Notes: a model not told the origin generated them from the letters alone. Numbered from the stretch's first letter, positions 9,262 to 18,394 are shown. The stretch is DNA of 47,062 bases from Bacteroidales bacterium (GCA_007132225.1 SLPB01000025.1:1-47062), one strand, 5' to 3'. Program-made: numbers and translations.

Positions 9262-9300
9262 TTAACCTGTAGTGATATCAATACAGGTTAACAGGATTTT
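9262..9300 (+). terminator. Hairpin terminator after the DapA-like gene
   Basis: TTAACCTGTA (9262-9271) and TACAGGTTAA (9282-9291) are perfect 10-bp arms around a 10-base loop. A T-run follows at 9296-9300. It sits 21 bp after the lyase stop and before the convergent BNR gene, which fits a rho-independent terminator, though the T-run is five bases from the stem. Confidence 0.55.
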
Positions 9301-9386
9301 TCTATAAGAGTACTGCTACCTGATTCTAAATAAATATATTTGCTTATATATAGAGGCTGAGATACATAAAAAAACAGCTATAATTG

Positions 9387-10580
9387 TTAATTGGACAGCG
9401 GGGGAGGATTCCATATTGTGGCTCCGATATAACGCTCAGGGCCGGTTTCTTTATCCATAAAATAGTACAGGACAACAATCTTTCCATCGGGCCTTTGTAC
9501 AACTCTTGGATAGCCAATATCCTGTCCCGAGCCATCATCGCGTAGAATATAATCGTCACTCCATGTGGTGCCATTATCGTTGCTGATCTTTGCCCGAATA
9601 TCACTGGTTGCTGTATTTCTATTAATTTCAGCTTCTGTGGCCCGGTATCCGTATATTAAACAAATCCTGCCATCCTGTAATTTTATCATGGCAGGTGGAT
9701 TACCTACTCCGGCACTTTCAACCGGATCGTTCAGGTAATTCCAGGTAAGGCCATCATCATCTGAGATGTATGCAGAAATAAATCTGTGTTTTCCTTCCCT
9801 CCGCCGGACTGTTACCAAAATTTCATTATCAGACAAACGGACTGATGCCGGCATAATGGAAAAGCCTTCCGGTTCAGCACCAATCCACGATACAAAATCC
9901 CATGTTTTTCCACCGTTAGTGGTTTTAACACACATGGGCCTACCTTCTCTGCCATCTGATTTAGCAGTGGTTATAAAGAGCATGCACTCGTCTTCACTGC
10001 TTACTATATAGTCGGTCCTGGCTGCCGTACCAGGAGTATTGAAATCAGGTAAAGCCCGGGGGCCTTTCCAGCTTTGTCCACGATCATAAGAGTACCAGTA
10101 ATAGCTTACACCACCATGAATACTTGTCATACGCGCAGTAAAAGCAAAATCCGGATGTTCAAAATTTATCACTTCCCTGTAATTAAGCAGTTCCTGCGGC
10201 TTTACATCTTTTCTCATTATTCCGTGCATACCACCATGGTTTGGAATTACCAGGTCCCCGGACCCGGTTTTCCCCGGATCTTCTATAGTCCAGGTTTCAC
10301 CACCATCAAGACTTCGTGCCAGCAAATGAAGCTCAGGTTTATCCCTGTCAATATTATGAAAGTCCGGGCCCAAATCTTTGTAAAACCCTTTTGCAAAACC
10401 TGCCAGAATTTCATTTTCCCATATCCATATGCCATGATTTGCCGGCCATCCGCCAAACATGCCAGCTTCGTAGTAAACCTTTACATGTTTGGTATCTTCT
10501 TTTTCAACCCCCTGGCCATAATGAATATTCGTTACAGAGGTAAGTGTTAAAACAGAAAGTAAAACCAAAAAAATTCTCAT
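9387..10580 (-). CDS. Secreted sialidase-fold (BNR/Asp-box) protein
   Basis: This 397-residue protein has a signal peptide (about residues 1-23). Five Asp boxes are visible: SLDGGETW (90-97), then SYDRGQSW, TTNGGKTW, SDDDGLTW and SNDNGTTW, spaced as in a six-blade sialidase-type propeller. Asp boxes stabilise the fold and are not catalytic. I did not identify a confident arginine triad or FRIP motif, so activity may be on glycans other than sialosides. It lies 56 bp downstream of the RraA-like gene on the same strand and is probably co-transcribed with it. That pairs an extracytoplasmic glycan-acting protein with a cytoplasmic 2-keto-acid enzyme. Confidence 0.82.
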   Translation of the reverse strand: MRIFLVLLSVLTLTSVTNIHYGQGVEKEDTKHVKVYYEAGMFGGWPANHGIWIWENEILAGFAKGFYKDLGPDFHNIDRDKPELHLLARSLDGGETWTIEDPGKTGSGDLVIPNHGGMHGIMRKDVKPQELLNYREVINFEHPDFAFTARMTSIHGGVSYYWYSYDRGQSWKGPRALPDFNTPGTAARTDYIVSSEDECMLFITTAKSDGREGRPMCVKTTNGGKTWDFVSWIGAEPEGFSIMPASVRLSDNEILVTVRRREGKHRFISAYISDDDGLTWNYLNDPVESAGVGNPPAMIKLQDGRICLIYGYRATEAEINRNTATSDIRAKISNDNGTTWSDDYILRDDGSGQDIGYPRVVQRPDGKIVVLYYFMDKETGPERYIGATIWNPPPLSN

Positions 10581-10636
10581 GATCTTTTATTGTAAGGGGT
10601 TAATCTGAAAATAAGATTATAAAGTGTTATTTAATA

Positions 10637-11371
10637 CTAACCTTTTTTACTGAATTTTAAAGCAGCGCGTTTCAGGAATTCCACCGATGCCTGGTTGAAG
10701 TCGGCAAGAATTTCCCGGTAGGTTTTGCCATGGGAATTACGGGCTGATTTTATAACTGTATTACATTCATTGGAATCCATAAAAATGGCAGCTTCCAGGA
10801 GCTTGTCCTGATCTTCGTCAGGTATAACAAGGAAGCCATGCTTATCGGCATGGATAAACTGACCCGGTAAAACCTTCCTGCCAAATACTTCTACCTCGCA
10901 GTTCCATCTTACAGGGGTACTCCAGGCATGCCCGACACATAATCCACGCGCAAGTGCCTTAAATCCGGCATTGTTCATCTCATCAATATCCCGGATGCCT
11001 CCATCGGTAATTGTACCAATGCAACCCAGGGCTTTATGTATATTGCTGTTTACTTCACCCCAAAAAGATCCGTAGATAACCGGTTTATCCTGATCCTGAA
11101 CAACTACAATTTTGGGGCCCTGAACAGATGCAATATATTCCCTGTATTCTTCCCATGCATCAGCATTGTTTTTATGCATTTTATTTCCCGGTTCAATCAC
11201 CAGGGTGACAGCATATCCCGCCATAGGACCCATGCCGGGCATAAAATCACTAACCGGTTCCAGGTTTATACCATCTCTTCCGGAATCTCTTTTTGTAATT
11301 TGCTCCCAGCCATTATAAATTGTAGGTGTATTCCACCTTTTTAATTCTAAAATTTCTGCATGAGTAATCAT
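10637..11371 (-). CDS. RraA/HMG-aldolase family protein
   Basis: This 244-residue protein belongs to the RraA-like superfamily, which includes HMG/CHA pyruvate aldolases, oxaloacetate decarboxylases and the RNase E inhibitor RraA. Visible motifs are GSFWGEV (101-107, with Glu106) and TDGGIRD (122-128, with Arg127-Asp128), matching the metal- and substrate-binding residues of the aldolase branch. It is longer than E. coli RraA (161 residues) because of both an N-terminal and a C-terminal extension. The context of sugar-acid-type enzymes favours a lyase or decarboxylase role over RNase regulation. It is probably the first gene of a two-gene operon with the BNR protein, and it diverges from the hydroxyacid dehydrogenase across about 100 bp. 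Confidence 0.8.
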   Translation of the reverse strand: MITHAEILELKRWNTPTIYNGWEQITKRDSGRDGINLEPVSDFMPGMGPMAGYAVTLVIEPGNKMHKNNADAWEEYREYIASVQGPKIVVVQDQDKPVIYGSFWGEVNSNIHKALGCIGTITDGGIRDIDEMNNAGFKALARGLCVGHAWSTPVRWNCEVEVFGRKVLPGQFIHADKHGFLVIPDEDQDKLLEAAIFMDSNECNTVIKSARNSHGKTYREILADFNQASVEFLKRAALKFSKKG

Positions 11372-11417
11372 TTGGCGGAGTATTAAATTTTCGGTTATTT
11401 TCCTACAGGATTGGATA

Positions 11418-11449
11418 TTGTGTTAAATGTTTTAAAAATAGTAAATTTG
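11418..11449 (+). promoter_or_regulatory. Bacteroidota-type promoter for the hydroxyacid dehydrogenase
   Basis: TTG at 11418-11420 is followed after 21 bases by TAAATTTG at 11442-11449. This fits the Bacteroidota -33/-7 consensus (TTTG-N19-21-TAnnTTTG). Transcription would begin near 11456, giving a leader of about 18 bases before the ATG at 11475. It lies in the 103-bp divergent gap with the RraA-like gene. Confidence 0.55.
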
Positions 11450-11474
11450 TGGGTAAATAGTAAACTCAATAGAC

Positions 11475-12437
11475 ATGAAAATAGTAGTATTGGACGGATA
11501 TACATTAAATCCGGGCGATTTGAGCTGGGATGGCTTTAAAGAGATTGGTGATTTGACTGTTTATGAAAGAACTCCTGATAACAAAATAATTGAAAGGGTA
11601 AAGGATGCAGAAATAGTTATTACCAACAAGACACTTCTTGGTGAGAATATTTTTAGCAGGCTGCCAAAATTGAAATATGTTGGTATTCTTGCAACAGGTT
11701 ATAATACGGTAGATATTGAAGCTGCCAGGAAGAGGGAAATTGTTGTAACCAATATCCCTGCTTATAGCACAAACTCGGTTGCCCAGATGACCTTTGCCTT
11801 ATTGCTCGAACTTTGTCTGCATGTGCAGAGGCACAGTGATTCGGTAAAGGCAGGCAAGTGGGCAGACTCTGTTGATTTTTGTTATTGGGACTATCCATTG
11901 ATTGAGCTTGCCGGGAAGACATTTGGCATAATTGGTTTTGGAAATATAGGTCAGAAAGTTGCTGATATTGCAACAGTTTTAGGAATGAAAATTCTGGGTG
12001 CTGACAATTTTCACTCTGACCAGTCACACAGAAATAATTTTAAATGGGCAGATATTCCCGAAATATTATCAGATTCGGATGTTATAAGTATACATGCACC
12101 ACTGACTTCTGAAACTAAAGGGTTAATAAATATGGGGAATTTGAAGCAAATGAAAAAGTCCTCTTTTCTTATAAATACCTCCCGTGGCCCGTTAGTTGTA
12201 GAGGAGGATCTTGCTGCTGCCTTAAACCAGGGAATTATAGCCGGCGCAGGATTGGATGTTCTGGCAGTCGAACCACCCACACATGATAATCCGCTATTTA
12301 AAGCAAAGAATTGCATTATTACACCTCACATTTCATGGGCAACAAAGGAGTCAAGGTCAAGATGTATGGCTATTGCAGTGAGTAACCTGAAATCATTTCT
12401 GGCAGGCAAAAATGTTAATGTGGTAAATAGCTTGTAA
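11475..12437 (+). CDS. D-2-hydroxyacid dehydrogenase (glycerate dehydrogenase type)
   Basis: This 320-residue NAD(P)-dependent dehydrogenase has the Rossmann motif GFGNIGQ (154-160) and the catalytic set Arg237 (NTSRGPL), Glu266 (AVEPP) and His285 (TPHISW). Length and motif spacing match the glycerate dehydrogenase/hydroxypyruvate reductase group. It interconverts a 2-keto acid and a D-2-hydroxy acid in the cytoplasm; hydroxypyruvate, glyoxylate or a sugar-derived keto acid are likely candidates. A good promoter precedes it. It diverges from the RraA-like/BNR pair, so the three may serve one catabolic route, but this is inference from proximity. Confidence 0.88.
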   Translation: MKIVVLDGYTLNPGDLSWDGFKEIGDLTVYERTPDNKIIERVKDAEIVITNKTLLGENIFSRLPKLKYVGILATGYNTVDIEAARKREIVVTNIPAYSTNSVAQMTFALLLELCLHVQRHSDSVKAGKWADSVDFCYWDYPLIELAGKTFGIIGFGNIGQKVADIATVLGMKILGADNFHSDQSHRNNFKWADIPEILSDSDVISIHAPLTSETKGLINMGNLKQMKKSSFLINTSRGPLVVEEDLAAALNQGIIAGAGLDVLAVEPPTHDNPLFKAKNCIITPHISWATKESRSRCMAIAVSNLKSFLAGKNVNVVNSL

Positions 12438-12650
12438 CCAGGGAGCAGAGGTGGAAGAAACAAGAATGTTTACTCCTGTTAAGGCCAAAATAAATACCGG
12501 GGCTAATAAACCCTGAAAATATACCAACATCCTCTGCCTGCTTGTTCTTTTTATCTCCAAATATTAAAAAAACTGATCAACAATTATTAAATTGCCGGAT
12601 ATTTTATGGTATATATTGTTTTTGCCAGTAACCAACTAAAATAAATAAAC

Positions 12651-14243
12651 ATGAAAATAAAATCATCCTGTATCCTTGTTTTGATATTCTTATTCGCCCA
12701 GGGATATGCCATGCATCATGAGATAAAAGCTGCAAATCAGTCAGTTAGCAAAGTAAAAGGCATTGTTTTTCATGACAGGTCAGGTGATGGATCCTATAAT
12801 CCCCGAAAAGATAAGCCACTGGAGGGAGTCGCTGTTTCCAACGGGCGCGAAATAGCGGTTTCTGACAAAAATGGCTATTATGAGCTTCCCTTAAGGGATA
12901 ATTCTGTGATATTTATAATAAAACCCTCGAACTGGATGGTGCCGGTCAGTGATGATCAGTTGCCCGAATTCTTTTACGTTCACAGTCCCACGGGTGCCAC
13001 CGGAACTAAATTCCAGGGCCTTCCCGCCACCGGTCACCTGCCGGAGTCGGTTAACTTTCCTCTCTACCCCAGTGATGAGCCTGATAGCTATAAAGTTGTT
13101 ATATTCGGTGATACCCAGCCTAGGAATGAACAGGAGATATACTATATTGCAAGGGATGCCCTGCCTGAATTAACCGGCATAAACGCTGCTTTTGGTGTGA
13201 CAATGGGAGACAATGTATTTGATGATCTTGACTTATTTGAACCTCTTACAAGTGTTATTTCAACCGTTGGTATCCCCTGGAGATATGTATTAGGTAATCA
13301 TGATATCGATTTTACCGGAAACAATAACACAGATGCACGCGGAGCCTGGTACCGCAAATTTGGTCCGTCATATTATTCTTTCAGCTACGGGCCGGCTCAT
13401 TATATTGTTCTTGACAACATAAGATGGATTGTTGAAGATGAGAAAAGATATTACCGGACCGGACTGGGAGCTGATCAGATGGAGTTTCTGCGTAACGAAA
13501 TAGCCAGACTGGATAATGACCAGTTAGTTGTTTTGTTGGCGCATATACCTTTTGCAGGTTCTACTGCCTGGGAGGATGAATCGGAGCAGCAGGCTTTTTA
13601 TGAAATTTTAGCCGGTCATCCCAATAGCTTATCCCTTGTTGCACATACCCACAGGCATTACCACCATTTTATTGGTGAAGATGAGGGTTTTCCGGGAGCT
13701 CAGCCCCACCACATGATAAGTGTGGGAACAGTTTGCGGTTCCTGGTGGACGGGCTCCCCTGATGAATACGGTATTCCTCACGCCATGATGTCTGATGGTA
13801 CCCCTACTTCCTACAACCTTTTGCATATTGACGGAGATGAATGGAAAATGAGTTTAAAGGCCACAAGAAGACCCGCCGACTTCCAGATGCATATCTATGT
13901 ACCTGAAGTTGTAACCCCCGGTGAGTCAGAAAACATGATGGTAGTTGCCAATATTTTTAACGCTTTGCCTTCTGCAGAGGTTGAGATGAAAATAGGGGAT
14001 GGTGGACAATGGATAAGAATGGAAAGGAACCAGCGTCATGACCCGGTGAGGATTGCTGTTATGAAAAGGGAGGAAATGCTTGGAGATGTACCCTGGAGGA
14101 ACCTGGGTAGTGAGCGGATTTCCGAACATATTTGGGAGGCGAGATCTGCCTCACGCCTTGAACCGGGTGCACATGTAATACATGTAAGAGCAAAAGATAA
14201 ATGGTGGGAATATGAAGGCAGGCAAATAATTTACGTACAATAG
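12651..14243 (+). CDS. Secreted calcineurin-like phosphoesterase (MetallophosN/C type)
   Basis: This 530-residue protein has a signal peptide (about 1-20) and three regions. Residues about 35-90 form a beta-sandwich N-terminal domain (GIVFHDRSGDG..NPRKDKPLEGV). The metallophosphoesterase core follows with Asp154 (FGDTQ), Gly186-Asp187 (MGDN), GNHD at 215-218, His298 (AHIPF) and His332/His334 (AHTHRH). The C-terminal about 130 residues match the MetallophosC beta domain. All metal ligands are present, so it should be active on phosphate mono- or diesters outside the cytoplasm. It differs in architecture from the phosphoesterase at 6060-7946. It is followed after 43 bp by the acyl-ACP thioesterase gene. 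Confidence 0.87.
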   Translation: MKIKSSCILVLIFLFAQGYAMHHEIKAANQSVSKVKGIVFHDRSGDGSYNPRKDKPLEGVAVSNGREIAVSDKNGYYELPLRDNSVIFIIKPSNWMVPVSDDQLPEFFYVHSPTGATGTKFQGLPATGHLPESVNFPLYPSDEPDSYKVVIFGDTQPRNEQEIYYIARDALPELTGINAAFGVTMGDNVFDDLDLFEPLTSVISTVGIPWRYVLGNHDIDFTGNNNTDARGAWYRKFGPSYYSFSYGPAHYIVLDNIRWIVEDEKRYYRTGLGADQMEFLRNEIARLDNDQLVVLLAHIPFAGSTAWEDESEQQAFYEILAGHPNSLSLVAHTHRHYHHFIGEDEGFPGAQPHHMISVGTVCGSWWTGSPDEYGIPHAMMSDGTPTSYNLLHIDGDEWKMSLKATRRPADFQMHIYVPEVVTPGESENMMVVANIFNALPSAEVEMKIGDGGQWIRMERNQRHDPVRIAVMKREEMLGDVPWRNLGSERISEHIWEARSASRLEPGAHVIHVRAKDKWWEYEGRQIIYVQ

Positions 14244-14286
14244 TTAATTAAAAAAATAGAATGTAAATAACTCTCATAAACAAAAT

Positions 14287-15036
14287 ATGAGTGAATTAAC
14301 TGAAATCAACCTTACTTTAAAATCTGATTATAAAGTCACTTCTGCCGACACTGATATGTTTGCCAGGTTACGTCCTGGTGCTGCAGTGAATTTCCTGATC
14401 CAGTCCGCCATTGATTCAGCCGACAAGCTTGGGTTTGGTTATGGAGGGATAAGGAACCAAAATCTTTACTGGGTGCTTAGCAGGATTACATTTGAGTTAT
14501 ACAGGCCGCTGAAATGGTATGAAAACGTTCAGGTTGAGACCTGGCCGAAAAATGTCGAAAGAATACTTTATTTAAGAGATTACCTGCTCCGGGACAGTGA
14601 CGAAAAAATTATAGGAAAGGCTACTTCGGGATGGCTTGCAATTGACCTCAAAACAAAACAACTTAAAAAGATTGATGGTGTTAATGCAGATTTTTTTGTC
14701 CATCTTAAAGATAAGCATGCATTTACTGAACCCCCGCAGAAGCTCTTTCCTGTCAGTGATGGAGAAAGTTTTGAAATAAGATCAGGGTATTTTGACATTG
14801 ACCTTAACGGACATGTAACAACCACCAGGTATGTCGACTGGATGATGGAAACTTTTTCTGTGGATTTCCACAGGGATAATTATCCTGCAAAAATTTCACT
14901 TAATATGATGAAGGAGATCATGCCTGGTGAGAATATCAGACTTACCCGATGCCGGAATGGTGATTCAGGGTATCTCTTTGAGGGTGCCAAGCTGGATAAC
15001 GGAGTTATTGCCTTCAGGGCTGCAGTTGATTTTTAA
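14287..15036 (+). CDS. Acyl-ACP thioesterase (FatA type)
   Basis: This 249-residue protein has the double hotdog architecture of acyl-[acyl carrier protein] thioesterases. The first hotdog starts with the DTDMFARLRPGAAVNFLIQSA segment; the second carries Asn174-Gly-His176 in DLNGHV, the usual catalytic Asn/His. After His176-Val the family normally has NN; here it is TT, a small deviation next to the active site. It would release free fatty acids from acyl-ACP in the cytoplasm. No signal peptide is present, in contrast to both neighbours. It is probably co-transcribed with the upstream phosphoesterase and perhaps with the propeller gene 110 bp downstream. Confidence 0.85.
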   Translation: MSELTEINLTLKSDYKVTSADTDMFARLRPGAAVNFLIQSAIDSADKLGFGYGGIRNQNLYWVLSRITFELYRPLKWYENVQVETWPKNVERILYLRDYLLRDSDEKIIGKATSGWLAIDLKTKQLKKIDGVNADFFVHLKDKHAFTEPPQKLFPVSDGESFEIRSGYFDIDLNGHVTTTRYVDWMMETFSVDFHRDNYPAKISLNMMKEIMPGENIRLTRCRNGDSGYLFEGAKLDNGVIAFRAAVDF

Positions 15037-15146
15037 AACAGAGAAAAAGGTAATTCACAAAAATAACAACCTGCGAATTCACCTGAAGAGAAAAAATACA
15101 TATTTCTTCGCATACTGATTTATAAACCATACTAAATTTGAAGATC

Positions 15147-18100
15147 ATGTTAAACAAACTGCGAACTCTTACCTGTTTTATACTGATATTAAGTTTTGTC
15201 CAATCAGATGCTCATGCAGTTACTATAGAATCAATACCTTCTGACCTGGGTGCAAGGGGCGGGGTATGTGTTATTATTGGCCTGGCAGATGATACTCAGC
15301 TGGCTGAAATATTACTTGCAAGCGGGCCCTGGGTGATTCACCTTCTTGATACCCGGTTAACAGAAGTTGAAGAGGCTCGCAATTATTTGCATAAACACGG
15401 ATTATACGGACGAATTGTGGTTGAGCACTGGAATAAAAACATTCTTCCTTATGCCGATAACATGGTAAACCTTATCATCGGACATGCTGATGAGATAACA
15501 GTTGACCCTGAAGAGTTGCTTCGTGTGCTGGCTCCCCATGGCAAAGCATTTATTTCGGATGGAGATAATCTTGAAATTGTTGATAAGCCAAGACCTTCGG
15601 AAATGGGGGACTGGACCCACCCGTGGCAGGATGCTGACGGTAGTCTTGCCTCCTCCGATCGCAGCCTGGAGGTTCCCAACACCTTCCAGTGGCTTGCCGG
15701 CCCCTCTTTTCCCCTTGCTGAACGTAAAAACAGTGCAGGTGTAATCCTGAGCAGCGGTGGACGGGTATTTTATATAACCCAGAATGTGCCCGAGAACATA
15801 GGCGGAGATGATCAGAATTATCTGGTTGCACGTGATGCTTTTAACGGAGTGGTTTTGTGGTCTGTACCCTGGAAGGGGCCAATCAGCCAGGGGCACCAGG
15901 ATGGATACCACGAAGCGATTGTTGTCGGCGAGGATCGCATATACGGTGCCCGCGAAGGTGAGATTGCTGTTTTTGATGCTGCCAGCGGAAGTGTTTTGAA
16001 AGTTTTCAAGATGGATGAAACTCCCGGCAAGATGATCCTGTCAGAGGGAGTTCTTGTGGCACAGGCACCCGGGGGATTAACCGGTTTTGACATTGACACA
16101 GGAACAAAGTTATGGCATGTTGCCGCTGATAATCCATGGGGTACGCTCGTCAGGGACGGACGTGCATTTTACCTTACAGCTTCCCGTGAGCTGGACGGAC
16201 GATGGAAACATGTGTTGCTGGCATCTGATCTGCACAGCGGCGCACCAATATGGGAGCAACAGGTTGAAAGTGAGTACGGGCGGCGTAATTCTGCAGTTCT
16301 GCGACTTAATTTTGCCGGGGATGGTATTGTCTGCCTTATTGAACGGACAGTGTTACGTGTTTTGTCCGCCGAAGACGGCCGGGAGCTGTGGAGACGTGAA
16401 TCAGAAGCAGAAGCTCGCGGTGGAGGATCAATGGATTCCCGGCAGGTTGGTCATTTCTTTGTGGATGGCAAACTGTGGATGCGGGCTGACCGCGCTCGTG
16501 ATGGCAGAATGGTGCCGGAAAAATGGCTTGCCCTTGATCCTTTAACCGGCAAGGTGCTTCGTGAGGTAAATGCTTCAGGACCGCAGGGTGTTATAAGCAA
16601 TGTTAATAAGGTAAGCTGCCAGCCGATTACGGCTACATCACGTTACGTTTTGGATGCACGTTTATCGACGATGTGGGATTTAGAAGAGGGGCAGAGGGAA
16701 GGTTTTAAGTTTGCACGCGGAGGGTGTCAGGTAGGTATGATACCTGCCAACGGCCTGGCATATGTTCCGCCAAATGCCTGCGGATGCCTCGAGGAGCAAT
16801 TGCGTGCCAATATGGCCCTGGTCCACAGTAAAGACCATGGCTTACACTCTTTTGTCCCCGATCCTGTAATATATGGTCCTGCATTCGGTATGGAACTGAA
16901 ATCTGAGGTTGATGATGATGTTTCATGGCCAATGTACCGTCGTGACGGTCGCCGGGGCGCCCATTTACCAGGAAGCATCTCACCTGACGTAAGTAAGCGC
17001 TGGAAAACGACCCTTGACCTGCGGGGAGGTGAAAAAGACCAGGAATGGCTTCTGCACTTTGGCCGCCCCCTGACGCCTCCGGTTGTTGCCGATGGACTGG
17101 TTGTTCTGGCCGAACCACAGACTCACCAGGTTATAGCCCTGGATGAAAAGACCGGCAATGAATTATGGCGTTATACTGCCGGAGGACGGATCACTGTACC
17201 TCCCACTTTGTATAGGGGACTGGCCTTGTTTGGTTCCCATGACGGATATGTTTACGCTCTCCGTTCCAGAGATGGAGTATTGGTTTGGCGCTGGCGGGCT
17301 GCACCATCAGACAGGCGTATCATGGCATACGGGCAACTTGAGTCCACCTGGCCTGTAGCGGGTGGTGTGCTGGTTCACGATGGACTGGCACTGGTGGTTG
17401 CCGGCAGGGCTACGGATGCAAGCGGTGGTTTGGTTGTACATGCTATTGAACCCGAGACCGGAGAGCTTCGGTGGACTAATCGCATAGATGATGCCCTATA
17501 TGGTAATTGCGATCCTCTGGTTACGGATGGTCAATATGTCTATTTGATGGATAAACGTATTGATGTTAAGACAGGAGAAATATTAAAATTGGACGGATTC
17601 AGTTATGGGGAGAGTGAGCGGGGAGGAGCTGCTGTTCAATACCCGGAAGGGATACGCTATCTTCGTGGTGGCAAGGCCGGAATGCTTGAAACTTCATGGA
17701 CACAGCTGGACATGGGATTGAGAAAGGCTCAGTTGACGTGGACATGGGGAGATACTGACGGTGAGATACTTTCTTTTACTGATGATACAGTCTATGCTTT
17801 TCAGATTAATTCAGGCGGACTTGATCATCGCGGACGTCAACGTATGTGGAGATCACCGGAGAGCAATGGTGGTGGAATTATTTTAGCCAGGATTGCAGAT
17901 GCGGATATCACCAGGTGGACTTACGAACTGCCTGTTCCGGCCCAGGTGGAGGCTATGCTTACTACACGGGAGTCCCTGTTTATCTCCGGACCGAATGATC
18001 GCTCAGTCCCTGGTGGAAGTGGATTTCTAAGTGCTATCTCCCGTGATGGGAATGGTGAACCCTCAACCATAACGCTGACTTCTGCACCGGTTCATGACGG

Positions 18101-18173
18101 CATAGCCGCTGCAAACGGCAATATTTTTGCTGTTTTACGGGATGGCAGCATCATTAGTCTGGGGGCAAAATAA
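15147..18173 (+). CDS. Secreted PQQ-like propeller with methyltransferase-like N-terminus
   Basis: This protein of about 1008 residues begins at the ATG at 15147; a TTG three codons upstream is also in frame. A Sec signal peptide is followed (about 30-140) by a region resembling a class I methyltransferase fold: GVCVIIGLADDTQLAEIL, then a HLLD strand end, then PYADNMVNLI and a PEELLRVLAPHGKAFI segment. The rest is a beta-propeller with about eight PQQ/Trp-docking-type repeats (D-x-x-G-x-x-L/I-W), such as NGVVLWSV, TGTKLWHV, DGRELWRR and TGNELWRY. A CGC motif lies near residue 550. PQQ binding is not shown; many such proteins bind no cofactor. Methyltransferase activity outside the cell is doubtful because SAM would be absent, so the domain may be a relic or bind another ligand. 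Confidence 0.8.
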   Translation: MLNKLRTLTCFILILSFVQSDAHAVTIESIPSDLGARGGVCVIIGLADDTQLAEILLASGPWVIHLLDTRLTEVEEARNYLHKHGLYGRIVVEHWNKNILPYADNMVNLIIGHADEITVDPEELLRVLAPHGKAFISDGDNLEIVDKPRPSEMGDWTHPWQDADGSLASSDRSLEVPNTFQWLAGPSFPLAERKNSAGVILSSGGRVFYITQNVPENIGGDDQNYLVARDAFNGVVLWSVPWKGPISQGHQDGYHEAIVVGEDRIYGAREGEIAVFDAASGSVLKVFKMDETPGKMILSEGVLVAQAPGGLTGFDIDTGTKLWHVAADNPWGTLVRDGRAFYLTASRELDGRWKHVLLASDLHSGAPIWEQQVESEYGRRNSAVLRLNFAGDGIVCLIERTVLRVLSAEDGRELWRRESEAEARGGGSMDSRQVGHFFVDGKLWMRADRARDGRMVPEKWLALDPLTGKVLREVNASGPQGVISNVNKVSCQPITATSRYVLDARLSTMWDLEEGQREGFKFARGGCQVGMIPANGLAYVPPNACGCLEEQLRANMALVHSKDHGLHSFVPDPVIYGPAFGMELKSEVDDDVSWPMYRRDGRRGAHLPGSISPDVSKRWKTTLDLRGGEKDQEWLLHFGRPLTPPVVADGLVVLAEPQTHQVIALDEKTGNELWRYTAGGRITVPPTLYRGLALFGSHDGYVYALRSRDGVLVWRWRAAPSDRRIMAYGQLESTWPVAGGVLVHDGLALVVAGRATDASGGLVVHAIEPETGELRWTNRIDDALYGNCDPLVTDGQYVYLMDKRIDVKTGEILKLDGFSYGESERGGAAVQYPEGIRYLRGGKAGMLETSWTQLDMGLRKAQLTWTWGDTDGEILSFTDDTVYAFQINSGGLDHRGRQRMWRSPESNGGGIILARIADADITRWTYELPVPAQVEAMLTTRESLFISGPNDRSVPGGSGFLSAISRDGNGEPSTITLTSAPVHDGIAAANGNIFAVLRDGSIISLGAK

Positions 18174-18244
18174 AATTACAGGGAGACCGCTGTTTCAAAA
18201 TGGTTATTACTATATTCAACACATCAGTTTTTGATTTCAAAGAG

Positions 18245-18277
18245 TCCGGCATACATAAAAGCAATATGTATGCCGGA
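18245..18277. terminator. 13-bp perfect hairpin after the PQQ-propeller gene
   Basis: TCCGGCATACATA (18245-18257) and TATGTATGCCGGA (18265-18277) are perfect arms around a 7-base loop. It lies 72 bp after the propeller stop in a convergent gap. There is no U-tract, so it may act as a 3'-end stabiliser or as a terminator with other factors. Confidence 0.5.
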
Positions 18278-18360
18278 TTCTAAATCAGCTTCAAATCTTT
18301 CTTTATTCAGTTCTGGTTCCTGCAACCGTCTTAAGTAATTATTAATTTAATAAATATGCG

Positions 18361-18394
18361 CCAGGCTGATGCCATCAGGCTGGTATCAGCCTGG
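18361..18394 (-). terminator. Hairpin overlapping the stop of the GH88-like gene
   Basis: CCAGGCTGAT (18361-18370) pairs with ATCAGCCTGG (18385-18394), and inner pairs extend the stem by about three. It covers the last codons and stop of the minus-strand GH88-like gene. Read on the minus strand it is followed by an AT-rich stretch, so it may terminate the four-gene operon. Confidence 0.5.

Noticed and set aside
4721-10580. Reading the BNR proteins as true sialidases with a complete sialic acid (nan) operon
   Set aside because: Asp boxes show the fold only. No FRIP motif, no NanE/NanK and no sialic acid transporter were seen, and the lyase has GTTGE instead of the more usual GSTGE.
15133-15140. 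TAAATTTG box next to the PQQ-propeller start
   Set aside because: It matches the -7 consensus but has no TTG at the right spacing and would need a leaderless transcript; the gene may simply belong to the upstream operon.
15138-15146. TTG start for the PQQ-propeller gene
   Set aside because: An ATG at 15147, three codons later, gives the same signal peptide and is the more likely start.
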